The notes: a model not told the origin generated them from the letters alone. 64,000 bases of DNA from Rhizobium sp. CG5 (GCF_023701945.1 NZ_JABAEF010000006.1:1-64000), one strand, 5' to 3'; positions 16,878 through 26,048 are shown, counted from the first letter of the stretch. Made by a program: numbers and translations.

Positions 16878-17607
16878 GCGTCGTCATGTTGATCGGCCGA
16901 TTGCGGCGGTCGAAGACGATCTGATCGACGGTCAGCACCGCCGCAGGTGATACCAGTCCGAGCTTCTCGCATTCCCAATCGGTCGCAAGCCGAGCGCTGA
17001 GCGTCGTATGGCCGCGTCCCGGCTGGATATGATAGCGGTTGCGCAACTCGTCATAGAGCGAGCGGTTCGGACCGGTCCAGTCGAGATCCGCCAGTCCCGG
17101 AACCTGGGCGGCCGGCAGCCAGTCGGTCTGGATCGCCACCGGCACGCCATCGATCAGGCGCAGGCGCCGAAGGATCACCACTTCCGCACCGGCCGGCAGA
17201 AACAGCGGCCGCGTCACCTCGGGCGGCGGCTTGTAGGCCTTCACCTCGACCAGTTCGCTGCCCGGCTCGCGATTGTTGGACAGCGCCGTGGCGGTAAAGC
17301 TTTCCAGCACCTGCAACTCATAGCCGCGCTGGGCGGTCATTACGTAAAAACCCTTGCCCGGCTGGCTTTTCAGCATGCCTTGGCGCACCAGATCCTGGAT
17401 CGCGTGGCGCACGGTGATCCGGCTGACGCCGAAGATTTCCACCAGTTCGCGCTCGGAGGGCAGCTTGCCATTGTGCGGCAGCCGCCCATCCTCGATCGCC
17501 TGCAGCAGCGCCTCGTGCACCTGGCGATGCAGGGGCCTGGGATCGTCGTGGCGCATCAGCGGCACGAGGGAGCCTGTCGTCAAACTTTGCGCTGCCGAAT
17601 TCTTCAA
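16831..17607 (-). CDS. GntR-family regulator with UTRA domain (HutC type)
   Basis: A 258-residue HutC-type regulator. The winged helix covers about 25-95 (LLQAIEDGRLPHNGKLPSER, then VSRITVRHAIQDLVRQGML), followed by a UTRA ligand domain to the end, with the typical RRLRLIDGVPVAIQTDWLP core. It is divergent from the sugar ABC operon that starts at 17796 and is the probable repressor acting at the palindrome at 17700-17717. The effector is probably the transported sugar or its phosphate. Confidence 0.92.
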   Translation of the reverse strand: MKNSAAQSLTTGSLVPLMRHDDPRPLHRQVHEALLQAIEDGRLPHNGKLPSERELVEIFGVSRITVRHAIQDLVRQGMLKSQPGKGFYVMTAQRGYELQVLESFTATALSNNREPGSELVEVKAYKPPPEVTRPLFLPAGAEVVILRRLRLIDGVPVAIQTDWLPAAQVPGLADLDWTGPNRSLYDELRNRYHIQPGRGHTTLSARLATDWECEKLGLVSPAAVLTVDQIVFDRRNRPINMTTLIHHPERYPLTLAQS

Positions 17608-17692
17608 GGACCACCCCTCCGCGAGATCGGATAACTATAAGCCATCGGTTGCAGAGTTCCAGCCGGGTCTGGAATTCTTCCACGGAGGCCGA

Positions 17693-17721
17693 TTGACATA
17701 ACTGGTTATATCCAGTTCTAT
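17693..17721 (+). promoter_or_regulatory. Promoter with operator palindrome for the sugar ABC operon
   Basis: TTGACA at 17693-17698 is a consensus -35; TTCTAT at 17716-17721 is a fair -10 with 17-base spacing. Between them lies the perfect palindrome AACTGGTTATATCCAGTT (17700-17717), filling the spacer. A repressor bound there would block RNA polymerase directly. The divergent UTRA regulator at 16831-17607 is the natural candidate. Confidence 0.65.
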
Positions 17722-17795
17722 AAATGAAAGCGATCAGAATAAAAATATCGAATACGCTCGCTCCAGAGGTTTCAGATCAACAGGGGAACGACCAT

Positions 17796-19055
17796 ATGCT
17801 GAACCGTACATTTGCCTTAAGCCTCTCCGTGCTGGCGCTTTTCGCCGGCGGGGCGGCCCGCGCTGAAACCGTTTCGGTGTTCTGCGCCTCGACCGAATAT
17901 GACCTCTGCATGAAGGCGGCCGACGCTTGGAAAACCAAGACCGGCAATGAGGCCAAGATCAACAAGATGCCGGCTTTGCTCGACGATGCGATCCCGCTTT
18001 ACCAGCAACTGCTGGCCGCCAAGTCGACCGATGTCGACGTGCTGTTCCTCGACGTGATCTGGCTCGGCATGTTCAAGGCCAACCTGCTCGACCTGTCGAC
18101 GCTGGTGCCGAAGGCAAGCCAGGACATGCATTTCGAATCGACCCTTGGCGCCGCCAAGCTCGACGACAAGCTGGTCGCCATGCCGGCCTATATGGATGTC
18201 GGCCTGATGTTCTACCGCAAGGATCTGCTGGAGAAATACGGCAAGACGCCGCCGAAGACCTGGGCCGAGCTGACGGCGACCGCCAAGGAAATCCAGGACG
18301 CCGAACGCGGTGCCGGCAAACCGGACATGTGGGGCTATGCCTGGCAGGCCAAGAGCTTCGAGGGCCTGACCTGCGACGCGATCGAACTGATCAGCTCGAA
18401 TGGCGGCGGCAATATCATCGCCGACGACGGCAAGGTGACGATCGACAATCCGGCCGCCGCCGAAGCGATCACCATGGCCAAGGGCTGGATCGGCACCATC
18501 AGCCCGGAGGGCGTGCTGAACTATGACGAGGAAGCCTCGCGCGCCGTCTTCGAATCCGGCAATGCCGTCTTCCACCGCAACTGGCCTTACGTCTGGGCGA
18601 CATCCCATGCCGAGGGCAGCGCCGTCGTCGACAAGGTCGGCATGATGCCGCTGCCGGTCGGCAAGGCTGGCGAAAAATCGTCCGGCTGCCTCGGCCCGAT
18701 GTATTATGGCGTGTCGAAATACAGCAGCAAGCCGGAAGCCGCCGCCAGCTTCGTCGATTTCGTCACCGGTCCTGAGATGCAGAAGATGCGCGCCGTGGAT
18801 GCCGCCTACAATCCGTCGATCCCGGCGCTTTACAGCGATGCCGACGTGCTGACCAAGATCCCGTTCCTCAAGGACAACCGCCAGGCCTTCTCCGACAGCG
18901 CCAGCCGCCCGTCCGGTTATACCGGCACCAGCTATAACCGCGTCTCGCAGGCCTTCTACCGCACCGTCCACGACATGCTGTCGGGCGGCACCGAGGTGGA
19001 ACCAGGCCTGAAGGACCTCGCCGCCAAGCTCGAAAAACTCAAAGAAAGCCGCTGA
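17796..19055 (+). CDS. Periplasmic sugar-binding protein of an ABC importer
   Basis: A 419-residue class I/II carbohydrate-binding protein (SBP_bac_1 type). The start at 17796 follows AGGGGAA by seven bases and gives a clean Sec signal, LSLSVLALFAGGAARA then ETVSVF. The mature part contains YMDVGLMFYRKDLLEKYG and the C-terminal SRPSGYTGTSYNRVSQAFY region common in trehalose/maltose-type binding proteins. First gene of the operon ending at 22539. A strong hairpin separates it from the ATPase gene. Confidence 0.92.
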   Translation: MLNRTFALSLSVLALFAGGAARAETVSVFCASTEYDLCMKAADAWKTKTGNEAKINKMPALLDDAIPLYQQLLAAKSTDVDVLFLDVIWLGMFKANLLDLSTLVPKASQDMHFESTLGAAKLDDKLVAMPAYMDVGLMFYRKDLLEKYGKTPPKTWAELTATAKEIQDAERGAGKPDMWGYAWQAKSFEGLTCDAIELISSNGGGNIIADDGKVTIDNPAAAEAITMAKGWIGTISPEGVLNYDEEASRAVFESGNAVFHRNWPYVWATSHAEGSAVVDKVGMMPLPVGKAGEKSSGCLGPMYYGVSKYSSKPEAAASFVDFVTGPEMQKMRAVDAAYNPSIPALYSDADVLTKIPFLKDNRQAFSDSASRPSGYTGTSYNRVSQAFYRTVHDMLSGGTEVEPGLKDLAAKLEKLKESR

Positions 19056-19100
19056 TCCCAAGCCGAAGCGGCAGCCTCTCAATGGTTGCCGCCGCCTCTA

Positions 19101-19130
19101 TCCCATCCGACATGTCTTTGTCGGATGGGA
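19101..19130 (+). terminator. Intercistronic hairpin after the binding-protein gene
   Basis: TCCCATCCGACA and TGTCGGATGGGA form a perfect 12-base-pair stem with a six-base loop, followed by CTTTT. It may act as a partial terminator or as a barrier to 3' exonucleases, so that more binding protein than ATPase is made. Confidence 0.7.
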
Positions 19131-19161
19131 CTTTTGCAGTCTTACAAGATCCGGGATCCCC

Positions 19162-20253
19162 ATGGCATCGGTCACGCTTTCCTCCGTCTCCAAGAGCTAC
19201 GGACACCACGACGTCATCCGTGAGGTCGATCTGCACATTGATGACGGAGAATTCGTCGTGTTCGTCGGCCCGTCCGGTTGCGGAAAATCGACGCTGCTGC
19301 GCATCATCGCCGGCCTGGTTCCCGCTTCCAAAGGCCAAGTGCAGATCGATGGCGAGGAGGTCACCGACGTGCCCGCCTCCAAGCGCGGCGTCGCCTTCGT
19401 CTTCCAGTCCTATGCGCTCTATCCCCATATGAGCGTCGCCCGCAATATCGGCTTTGCGCTGGAAACCATGCGGCTTGGCAAACAGGCGATCACCGACAAG
19501 GTCGGCGCGGTGGCGCGCATGCTGAAGGTCGACCACCTGCTCGATCGCCGCCCCAAGGAATTGTCCGGCGGCCAGCGCCAGCGGGTCGCCATCGGCCGGG
19601 CGCTGGTGCGCGAGCCGGAGCTTTTCCTGTTCGACGAGCCGCTGTCGAACCTCGATTCCGACCTGCGCATGGAAATGCGCATCGAAATCGCCCGCCTGCA
19701 TGAGGACATCAAGACCACCATGGTCTATGTCACCCACGACCAGGCCGAAGCCATGACGCTGGCCGACCGCATCGTCGTCCTCAACCACGGCCGCATCGAG
19801 CAGGTCGGCACACCGCTGGAGCTTTATCACCGACCCGTCAACCGCTTCGTCGCCGGCTTCATCGGCAGCCCGCGCATGAATTTCGCCGAGCTTGACCCTG
19901 TCGTCTCCGGCCAGGCGCTGCAAGGTCCGGGCAGCCTCGATCTGCCCTTCGACCTGATTTCCGGCGCGCAGACACCCGCCTCCGTTGGCGTTCGCCCGGA
20001 GGCGTTGACCATCGTGCCGGAGGGCCAGGGCCGCATGACCGGCATCCTGGAGCGCATCGAGGATCTCGGCCACGAACATTTCGCCTATATCCGCTTTGAT
20101 CCGACAACCATCTGGGTTGTTCGCGTTGCCGGCCGGCCGCCTTACGACCGCAAGAACCATGCGGTGGGCCTTGCCTTTGCCGATGCCGATATCTTCCTGT
20201 TCGACACGGACAGCCGGCGCATCGACACGGTGGCGCGGGAGATCGGCGCATGA
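19162..20253 (+). CDS. Sugar ABC importer ATPase (UgpC/MsmX type)
   Basis: A 363-residue ATPase with Walker A GPSGCGKS at 36-43, [11 protein letters not shown], the signature LSGGQRQRV, Walker [12 protein letters not shown], and the C-terminal regulatory extension (about 235-363) of the carbohydrate-uptake CUT1 group. It lies between the binding-protein and permease genes and overlaps the first permease by four bases. It powers the importer encoded at 17796-22021. Confidence 0.93.
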   Translation: MASVTLSSVSKSYGHHDVIREVDLHIDDGEFVVFVGPSGCGKSTLLRIIAGLVPASKGQVQIDGEEVTDVPASKRGVAFVFQSYALYPHMSVARNIGFALETMRLGKQAITDKVGAVARMLKVDHLLDRRPKELSGGQRQRVAIGRALVREPELFLFDEPLSNLDSDLRMEMRIEIARLHEDIKTTMVYVTHDQAEAMTLADRIVVLNHGRIEQVGTPLELYHRPVNRFVAGFIGSPRMNFAELDPVVSGQALQGPGSLDLPFDLISGAQTPASVGVRPEALTIVPEGQGRMTGILERIEDLGHEHFAYIRFDPTTIWVVRVAGRPPYDRKNHAVGLAFADADIFLFDTDSRRIDTVAREIGA

Positions 20254-21140
20254 GTGTCCGGCTCGCCCGGCGCGAGCATCGTGCCGCCTGGCTGTTTCTG
20301 ACGCCGCTGATCATCGTATTGCTGATGGTCGCCGTCTGGCCGCTCGGTCGCACCTTCTTCTTCAGCTTCACCGACGCCTATCTCGATGATCCCTCCGTCT
20401 ACGATCTGATCGGCTTTGCCAATTTCGTTGAGGTGTTGCGCGACCCCAACTGGTGGGCTGCGGTCCGGAACACGCTGGTCTTTGCCGTCATCTCGGTTGT
20501 CATCGAAACGCTGCTCGGCCTCGGCATCGCCCTTTTGCTGAACGAGGCCATTCCCGGCCGCGGCATGCTGCGCGCCGCCATTCTTGTGCCCTGGGCCATT
20601 CCGGTGGTGGTGGCCACCAAGATCTGGGAATGGATGCTCAACGACCAGTTCGGCGTGTTCAACAAGATGCTGATGTCGCTCGGGCTCATCGATCACGGCA
20701 TCGCCTGGACGGCCAGCAGTTCGCTGATCATGGGCGTGGTGATCTTCATCGACGTCTGGATGACGACGCCGTTCATGGTGCTGCTGATCCTGGCCGGCCT
20801 TCAGACCATTCCCGGCGAGATGATGGAAGCCGCCGAAGTCGACGGCATTCCAGCCTGGAAACGGTTCTGGTCGATCACCCTTCCCCTGTTACGGCCGGCG
20901 ATCGGCGTTGCGGTTCTGTTTCGGGCGCTCGATGCCGTGCGCATGTTCGACCTTGCCTATGTGCTGGCCGCCAGCAACCAGAATGTCATGACGGTGTCGA
21001 TCTATGCCCGCGACCGGCTGATCAGCTTCCAGGAACTGGGCGTCGGTTCGGCCGCCTCGACCTGGGTCTTCCTGCTGGTCGCCCTGGTCGCCATCGTCCT
21101 CATCGGCGCGCTGCGCCTTGATCGCTCGACGGGAGAATGA
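20250..21140 (+). CDS. Sugar ABC importer permease (MalF-like)
   Basis: A 296-residue permease with six hydrophobic segments. Typical CUT1 features are the N-terminal WLFLTPLIIVLLMVAVWPL helix and an EAA loop EMMEAAEVDGIPAWKRFWSI (about residues 190-209). The ATG overlaps the ATPase stop codon (ATGA), and the next permease overlaps it in the same way. It forms the channel with the following gene. Confidence 0.92.
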   Translation: MSVRLARREHRAAWLFLTPLIIVLLMVAVWPLGRTFFFSFTDAYLDDPSVYDLIGFANFVEVLRDPNWWAAVRNTLVFAVISVVIETLLGLGIALLLNEAIPGRGMLRAAILVPWAIPVVVATKIWEWMLNDQFGVFNKMLMSLGLIDHGIAWTASSSLIMGVVIFIDVWMTTPFMVLLILAGLQTIPGEMMEAAEVDGIPAWKRFWSITLPLLRPAIGVAVLFRALDAVRMFDLAYVLAASNQNVMTVSIYARDRLISFQELGVGSAASTWVFLLVALVAIVLIGALRLDRSTGE

Positions 21141-22021
21141 CCATGGCAACCGTCGTCTCCGCCCGTCCCAAGCGCCGCACGTCTGCCAGCTACCGGCTGC
21201 AGCGCCGCGTGCGCAAGGGCCTGCTCGGCCTGCTCATTCTGGTCGTGTTGGGCTACACGCTGTTTCCCTATTACTGGGCGATCGTCTCCTCCACCAAGCA
21301 GGGGGCGGAGCTTTACACCACCGCCTTCCTGCCGGCGCTGAATTTCACCTATTACCGGCAGCTGCTCGACAATCCGGTGTTCATGGGTTCGCTGCTGAAC
21401 TCGGCCTTCGTCGCCACCTCGACCACGGCCCTGTCGCTGATCCTCGGCATCAGCGCGGCCTATGCGCTCGGCCGCATCGAGTTTCCGCAGCGCCGGCTGG
21501 TGCTGATGGCGATCCTGATGATCTCGATCTTCCCGCAGGTGGCGGTGCTGTCCGGCATGTTCGAGCTGGTCAACTGGCTTGGCCTCTACAACCGGCCAAG
21601 CGCCCTGGTGCTAACCTATCTGCTGTCGACGGTACCCTTCACCACCTGGATCCTCACCACCTTCATCCGGGAGTTTCCGAAAGAGTTGGAGGAAGCGGCG
21701 CTGATCGACGGCTGCTCGCATTTCCGCATTCTCACCCATATCCTGCTGCCGCTCATGGGGCCGTCGCTGGCCAGCACCGGCATTCTCGCCTTCATCCTCG
21801 CCTGGAACGAGTTTCTGTTTGCGCTGACCTTCATGCTGACGGATGAGAACAAGACCGTGCCGGTGGCGATCGGCCTGATTGCCGGCACCAGCCGTTACGA
21901 ATATCCATTCGGGCAGATCATGGCGGCCTCCGTCACCGTGACGCTGCCGCTGATCGTCATCGTGCTGATCTTTCAGCGCCGGATCGTCGCGGGCCTCACG
22001 GCCGGCGCGGTCAAAGGATAA
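21137..22021 (+). CDS. Sugar ABC importer permease (MalG-like)
   Basis: A 294-residue permease. A basic N-terminus precedes the first helix (LLGLLILVVLGYTLFPYYW), and the EAA loop is LEEAALIDGCSHFRILTHIL (about residues 190-209), ending in the usual GLTAGAVKG tail of MalG-type subunits. It starts with ATGA overlap on the preceding permease. It completes the importer started by the binding protein at 17796. Confidence 0.92.
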   Translation: MTMATVVSARPKRRTSASYRLQRRVRKGLLGLLILVVLGYTLFPYYWAIVSSTKQGAELYTTAFLPALNFTYYRQLLDNPVFMGSLLNSAFVATSTTALSLILGISAAYALGRIEFPQRRLVLMAILMISIFPQVAVLSGMFELVNWLGLYNRPSALVLTYLLSTVPFTTWILTTFIREFPKELEEAALIDGCSHFRILTHILLPLMGPSLASTGILAFILAWNEFLFALTFMLTDENKTVPVAIGLIAGTSRYEYPFGQIMAASVTVTLPLIVIVLIFQRRIVAGLTAGAVKG

Positions 22022-22041
22022 GATTCAAGGGAGTTTTCACC

Positions 22042-22539
22042 ATGGACATGCTCGTCAACCTCTACGACCTCGCGCCCGACGCCGCTCTCGACCAGAAGAT
22101 GGCCGATGAAGGCGTCACCATCCGCCGCGCCCTGCCGCCGGAACTGCACACCATTGCCAATTGGATCGGCCCGCGCTTCGGCCAGGGCTGGGTGAGCGAG
22201 GCGACCGTTGCGATGATGCGCCAGCCGGTGTCGCTGCTGGTGGCGGTCAAGAACGGCGAAGTGCTGGGTTTTGCCTGCTACGATGCGACGGCGCGCGGCT
22301 TTTTCGGCCCGACCGGCGTCGATGAGGCCATGCGCGGCAAGGGCATCGGCCATGCGCTGCTGCTGAAGACGATGCTTGCCATGTACGACCAAGGCTACGG
22401 CTACGGCGTGATCGGCGGCGCCGGCCCGACCGGCTTCTACAAGCGCGCCGTCGGTGCCGTTGTCATCGAAGGCTCAGAAGAAGGCATCTACAAGGGCATG
22501 CTGAACGCCGCCCACGCCACCGGCATCACCTATAGTTGA
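22042..22539 (+). CDS. GNAT-family N-acetyltransferase
   Basis: A 165-residue GNAT protein. The acetyl-CoA loop is seen as VDEAMRGKGIGHALLLKTML (about residues 92-111), preceded by the strand LLVAVKNGEVLGFACYD. GGGAG lies upstream of the ATG and the gene follows the last permease by 20 bases, so it belongs to the sugar ABC operon. The acceptor may be an amino sugar or another transported substrate; this is inferred from position only. It converges with cutC. Confidence 0.85.
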   Translation: MDMLVNLYDLAPDAALDQKMADEGVTIRRALPPELHTIANWIGPRFGQGWVSEATVAMMRQPVSLLVAVKNGEVLGFACYDATARGFFGPTGVDEAMRGKGIGHALLLKTMLAMYDQGYGYGVIGGAGPTGFYKRAVGAVVIEGSEEGIYKGMLNAAHATGITYS

Positions 22540-22548
22540 CGGATCGAG

Positions 22549-23298
22549 TCATGAGGCCGCAACTTTCATTGCGGCCTTGAAGGCCTGCACGGTTTCCCTA
22601 TCCGTCTGCCGCGCATCGGCGGAGAGAAACCCCAGCTCGACCAGTCGCGCCTCGGCCGCATGCACAGGCGCGCCGCACGAGGCATGCAGTTCGGTAATGC
22701 CGGGCACCGACAGAAACGTGCCCGCCATGTCCGGCTTCAGCCCGCCGCCGGGCATGACCGACAGCCGGGAGCCGGCCGCAGCTGCGACGGCGCGCAGCGT
22801 GTCCAACCCGGCAAATGCGGTCTTCTGGCCACCCGATGTGAGGATGCGGCGGAAGCCGAGACCGATCGCCACCTCCAGCGCCTCCAGCGGCTCCGGCACC
22901 AGATCGAAGGCGCGGTGCAGGGTTAGCCCCAGGCCATCCGCTGCGCTAATCAGCTCGCCCAGCACTGCCTCGTCCAATCTTCCGTCCTGCCGCGAGGCGC
23001 CGATGACGACGCCGGCGAGACCCTCTTGGCGGGCGGCGGCAATATCGTCGCGCATGATGGCGACATCGCTGGCGTCGAAGACAAAACTGCCGGCGCGCGG
23101 CCGGATCAGCGCATAGACCGGAATGCGGGCACGGGCCGCCAGCGCCATGAAACCGCGGGTCGGGGTCAGCCCGCCGACCGAGAGCGCCGAGCAAAGCTCG
23201 ATCCGATCGGCGCCGCCTTCGATGGCGGCGGCAAGGCCTGCCGCATCGTCGACGCAGACTTCCAGCAGCGTTGTCTTGTCCGATCCGGAAGTGTCCAT
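22549..23298 (-). CDS. cutC: CutC family protein
   Basis: A 249-residue TIM-barrel protein of the CutC family: LLEVCVDDAAGLAAAIEGGA then DRIELCSAL at the N-terminus, PVYALIRPRAGSFVF, the central LHRAFD, ILTSGGQKTA, MPGGGL and ELHASC. All are hallmarks. AAGGAAGG precedes the ATG. CutC was named for copper homeostasis, but its biochemical role is uncertain. Here it is the last gene of a run containing GH20, M81 and SDR genes, 18 bases after the MFS gene, which argues for a part in amino-sugar or carbohydrate catabolism. Confidence 0.92.
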   Translation of the reverse strand: MDTSGSDKTTLLEVCVDDAAGLAAAIEGGADRIELCSALSVGGLTPTRGFMALAARARIPVYALIRPRAGSFVFDASDVAIMRDDIAAARQEGLAGVVIGASRQDGRLDEAVLGELISAADGLGLTLHRAFDLVPEPLEALEVAIGLGFRRILTSGGQKTAFAGLDTLRAVAAAAGSRLSVMPGGGLKPDMAGTFLSVPGITELHASCGAPVHAAEARLVELGFLSADARQTDRETVQAFKAAMKVAAS

Positions 23299-23316
23299 GG
23301 TCGCCTTCCTTTAAGT

Positions 23317-24519
23317 CTACATGCGGCGTTTCAGCGGGCCATCCAGGGCCAGCACGAGCAGCGTGCCGGAGAGACCGGCGAGCGCGCCGAGGATCGCCGT
23401 GCCGGAATAATCGCTTATTCCCGTCCCGAGTGCAAAAAGCAACGAACTGAGGCCACCGGACAGGAAGATATTGACGGCAATCAGCGAACTGCCAAGGCCT
23501 GCCCGCTCGGCGATCAGGTCCTGCAGATAGGTGATCGGCACGCTAATGATGGCAGCCGCTCCAAGGCCGGAGACCAGCGTCAACGCATAGACATGGGCCG
23601 GCGTCTGGGCAAAGCCGAGCAATAGCAGATAGACCGCATAGATGCCGCCGCCGCAGGCGAGCGTAATGACCGGCGTCGACCGGCGCTCGAACCATCCCCA
23701 GAACAGGATGAAGACGATTTCGAGCAGCGCGACGATGCCGACCACCACGCCGACATCGGCGACCGTGCCGCCGGCATTGCCGGTGATGACCAGCGGCAGG
23801 ACCGCGCTGTTGACATGCAGCATCGCGGAAATCAGCGCGATGGCGAAGACACGGACCAGCACGGCGCGTGAGCCGATTTCCTTCAGCGAGGCGAGAAACG
23901 CGTAATTGCCACGGTTTTCGGGAGGCACTTCCGTCTTCGGCAGAAAGAAGAAGAACAGCAGGAAGCAGACGCAAGCCGAGAGACTTGCCAGCAGGAAGGC
24001 CGGCAGCATGCTGGTGCGGCTGGCGAGGAAAAAGCCGACGAGGCCCGGCACCAGCACCCAGGACAGCGATATGGTGGCCCGCACGGCGGAATTGACCGCG
24101 ATCAGGTCGCGCACCGCCATGCCCTTGGAACTGGCGCGGACATTGGCAAAGATCAGCGAGTTCAGCGCGCCGAAGACCGGGATCAGCAGCAGCGTCGAGG
24201 CCACGAAAACGCCGGCAGTCGGAACCGCATAGGTCAGGCCAAAGCCGGTGATCCCGAACAGGCTGGCAAACAGCATGGGGGCGCGATAGCTGCCGAGCCG
24301 GTCGGAAAAAATGCCGATCAGGACGCTCGCCGACACGTTGATCACGGCCGATGCCAGGATCAGCGCCGAATAGAGGGCGTCGCTGAGGCCCAGTTCGGTG
24401 ATGCCGATGATCGACAGATAGGGCGATGTCGCAGCGCCGGAAAACCCGAAAAAGAAGATCGCAATCGCACTGACCCGGATCGGCGGGTTTCGATAGACGG
24501 TCGAGAGCGTGGACAACAT
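23317..24519 (-). CDS. MFS transporter, sugar-efflux (SET)-like
   Basis: A 400-residue major-facilitator protein with about twelve hydrophobic helices. The ATG at 24519 begins MLSTLSTVYRNP just before the first helix (AIAIFFFGFSGAATSPYLSI); upstream frame sequence is antisense to the next gene and not protein-like. The A-motif-like SDRLGSYRAP after helix 2 and the general resemblance to SetA/SetB sugar efflux proteins suggest export of a sugar or sugar derivative. It lies between the M81 peptidase gene and cutC on one transcript. Confidence 0.8.
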   Translation of the reverse strand: MLSTLSTVYRNPPIRVSAIAIFFFGFSGAATSPYLSIIGITELGLSDALYSALILASAVINVSASVLIGIFSDRLGSYRAPMLFASLFGITGFGLTYAVPTAGVFVASTLLLIPVFGALNSLIFANVRASSKGMAVRDLIAVNSAVRATISLSWVLVPGLVGFFLASRTSMLPAFLLASLSACVCFLLFFFFLPKTEVPPENRGNYAFLASLKEIGSRAVLVRVFAIALISAMLHVNSAVLPLVITGNAGGTVADVGVVVGIVALLEIVFILFWGWFERRSTPVITLACGGGIYAVYLLLLGFAQTPAHVYALTLVSGLGAAAIISVPITYLQDLIAERAGLGSSLIAVNIFLSGGLSSLLFALGTGISDYSGTAILGALAGLSGTLLVLALDGPLKRRM

Positions 24520-24592
24520 GGGGCTACGGCTTGAAAAAGAGAAAGGCGCCTCTCGGTCGAGAAGCGCCGGTCGCGGAAATAGGAGCTGCGGA

Positions 24593-26038
24593 TCAGTCCG
24601 CCTTCCAGCGGCTGGAAAGATAGGCAGTCGGTGTATAGCCGAAATCCTTTGCAAAAGGATAGATCGGTTGCAGGCGGCGTTTGCTCGGCAATGCCTCGAT
24701 ATCCTGGTTGATGACGCCATCGGTCAGCGCCATCAGGTTCGGATTGGCGATCGGCTGCAATTCCGGCGAAAGATAACCGGACTTGACCACCAGCAGACGG
24801 ACCTTTGCCGGATCGATGCCGAGCCGGGTGAAATCGGCCACGGCGTGATAGGGACGGCGTTTGGCGGCGAGAATGACGATCACCTCGCCAATGCCGATCA
24901 CGGCCTGCCGGTCGGCAGGCAGGCCTGGATCGTCGAGCCGAATGACGGTTGCCATCACCTCGACAGAAGGGCTGGCCGGATCGAGACCGCCGCCGACCTT
25001 GAGCGGCAGAACCGCACCCTCGCCGGCCTCGAAACACCGGTCCACCGCCGCCGGATCGGTAATGCCGCCCAGCACCGCATCGTGCCAATCCCGCGCGATC
25101 AGAGCCTTCAGCACATCGGCCCGGTCGCCCACGCCGCCACCGGTCGGATTGTCGCCGGAATCGGCCAGGATCACCGGCCGGGTCTCGGTCTTCTCGGCAA
25201 TGTCGAGCATCGCCTCGAGCGGCCCTGTCACCGGACCGAACAGGAAGTCGGCCCGCGCCTCCCAATAGGACTGCGCAATGGTTTCGGCGGCCCGACGCGC
25301 GGCGGACGCGTCCGTGCCCGTGACGACGGCGCAGGCCGTCCCACGCGGCTCATCGGCCCAGACATAGCCGACCATCAGATTGGCATCCCAGATGCCGGGC
25401 AGCTGATCGTGCTGCGGCAGTCGGAGATAGAGGCTTTTCGCCGGCTCGTCCTCGGTCGAGGTCCGCTCGCCCGGCAGCAGCACCGGGATCGGCGCCCAGG
25501 CGACAACAGGTTTTTCGCCGGTCCTCAAAGTCTTCAGCAGCATCTCCCAGGCGCGCACCATGGTGTCGCGCACGTCGATATGGGGCGCGGTGCGATAGCC
25601 GGCAAAAATGTCGAGCTGGTCGACGATGCGCTGCGTTACGTTGCCATGCAGGTCATAGCTGGCGGCCACCGGGCAATCGGGGCCGACCACGGCGCGGGCG
25701 GCGGAAATCCAGTCGCCCTCGGCATCGTCCATGCCCTCGACATTCATCGCGCCATGCATGGCGAGATAGAGCCCGTCAATCGGCAGGCTGGCCTTCAGCA
25801 GTTGTAGGAACTCTTCCTTGAAGCCTTCATAGGCGACACGCGACACCGGACCGCCCGGCACGGCGCGCGCATGCAGCAATGGCAGCGGCTCGACGTCGGC
25901 GGCGCCGAGAAAGCTGAAATAGTCGGCACCGAGCAGAGCGGCGCCGCGCAGGACGCGGAAGTCTTCGGTTTTCATCAGCACCGGCGACGAGGTGCTGCAT
26001 TCGGTGTGGATGCCACCGACAGCGATGCGGAAGGTCAT
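24593..26038 (-). CDS. M81-family metallopeptidase (MlrC-like)
   Basis: A 481-residue protein of the M81 (microcystinase C-like) family. The start at 26038 follows GAGGAGG. The N-terminal domain begins MTFRIAVGGIHTECSTSSP, with the family's GxxHxE opening. Likely zinc ligands are Asp129 and His131 in SYDLHGNVT and His153 in TAPHIDVRD. The C-terminal domain has ADSGDNPTGGGVGD and KSGYLSPE. MlrC cleaves a linear peptide containing unusual amino acids; the substrate here is unknown. There is no signal peptide, so it acts in the cytoplasm. It sits 10 bases after the GH20 gene, with a paralogue at 30728-32224. Confidence 0.88.
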   Translation of the reverse strand: MTFRIAVGGIHTECSTSSPVLMKTEDFRVLRGAALLGADYFSFLGAADVEPLPLLHARAVPGGPVSRVAYEGFKEEFLQLLKASLPIDGLYLAMHGAMNVEGMDDAEGDWISAARAVVGPDCPVAASYDLHGNVTQRIVDQLDIFAGYRTAPHIDVRDTMVRAWEMLLKTLRTGEKPVVAWAPIPVLLPGERTSTEDEPAKSLYLRLPQHDQLPGIWDANLMVGYVWADEPRGTACAVVTGTDASAARRAAETIAQSYWEARADFLFGPVTGPLEAMLDIAEKTETRPVILADSGDNPTGGGVGDRADVLKALIARDWHDAVLGGITDPAAVDRCFEAGEGAVLPLKVGGGLDPASPSVEVMATVIRLDDPGLPADRQAVIGIGEVIVILAAKRRPYHAVADFTRLGIDPAKVRLLVVKSGYLSPELQPIANPNLMALTDGVINQDIEALPSKRRLQPIYPFAKDFGYTPTAYLSSRWKAD

Positions 26039-26048
26039 GGTGCCCTCC

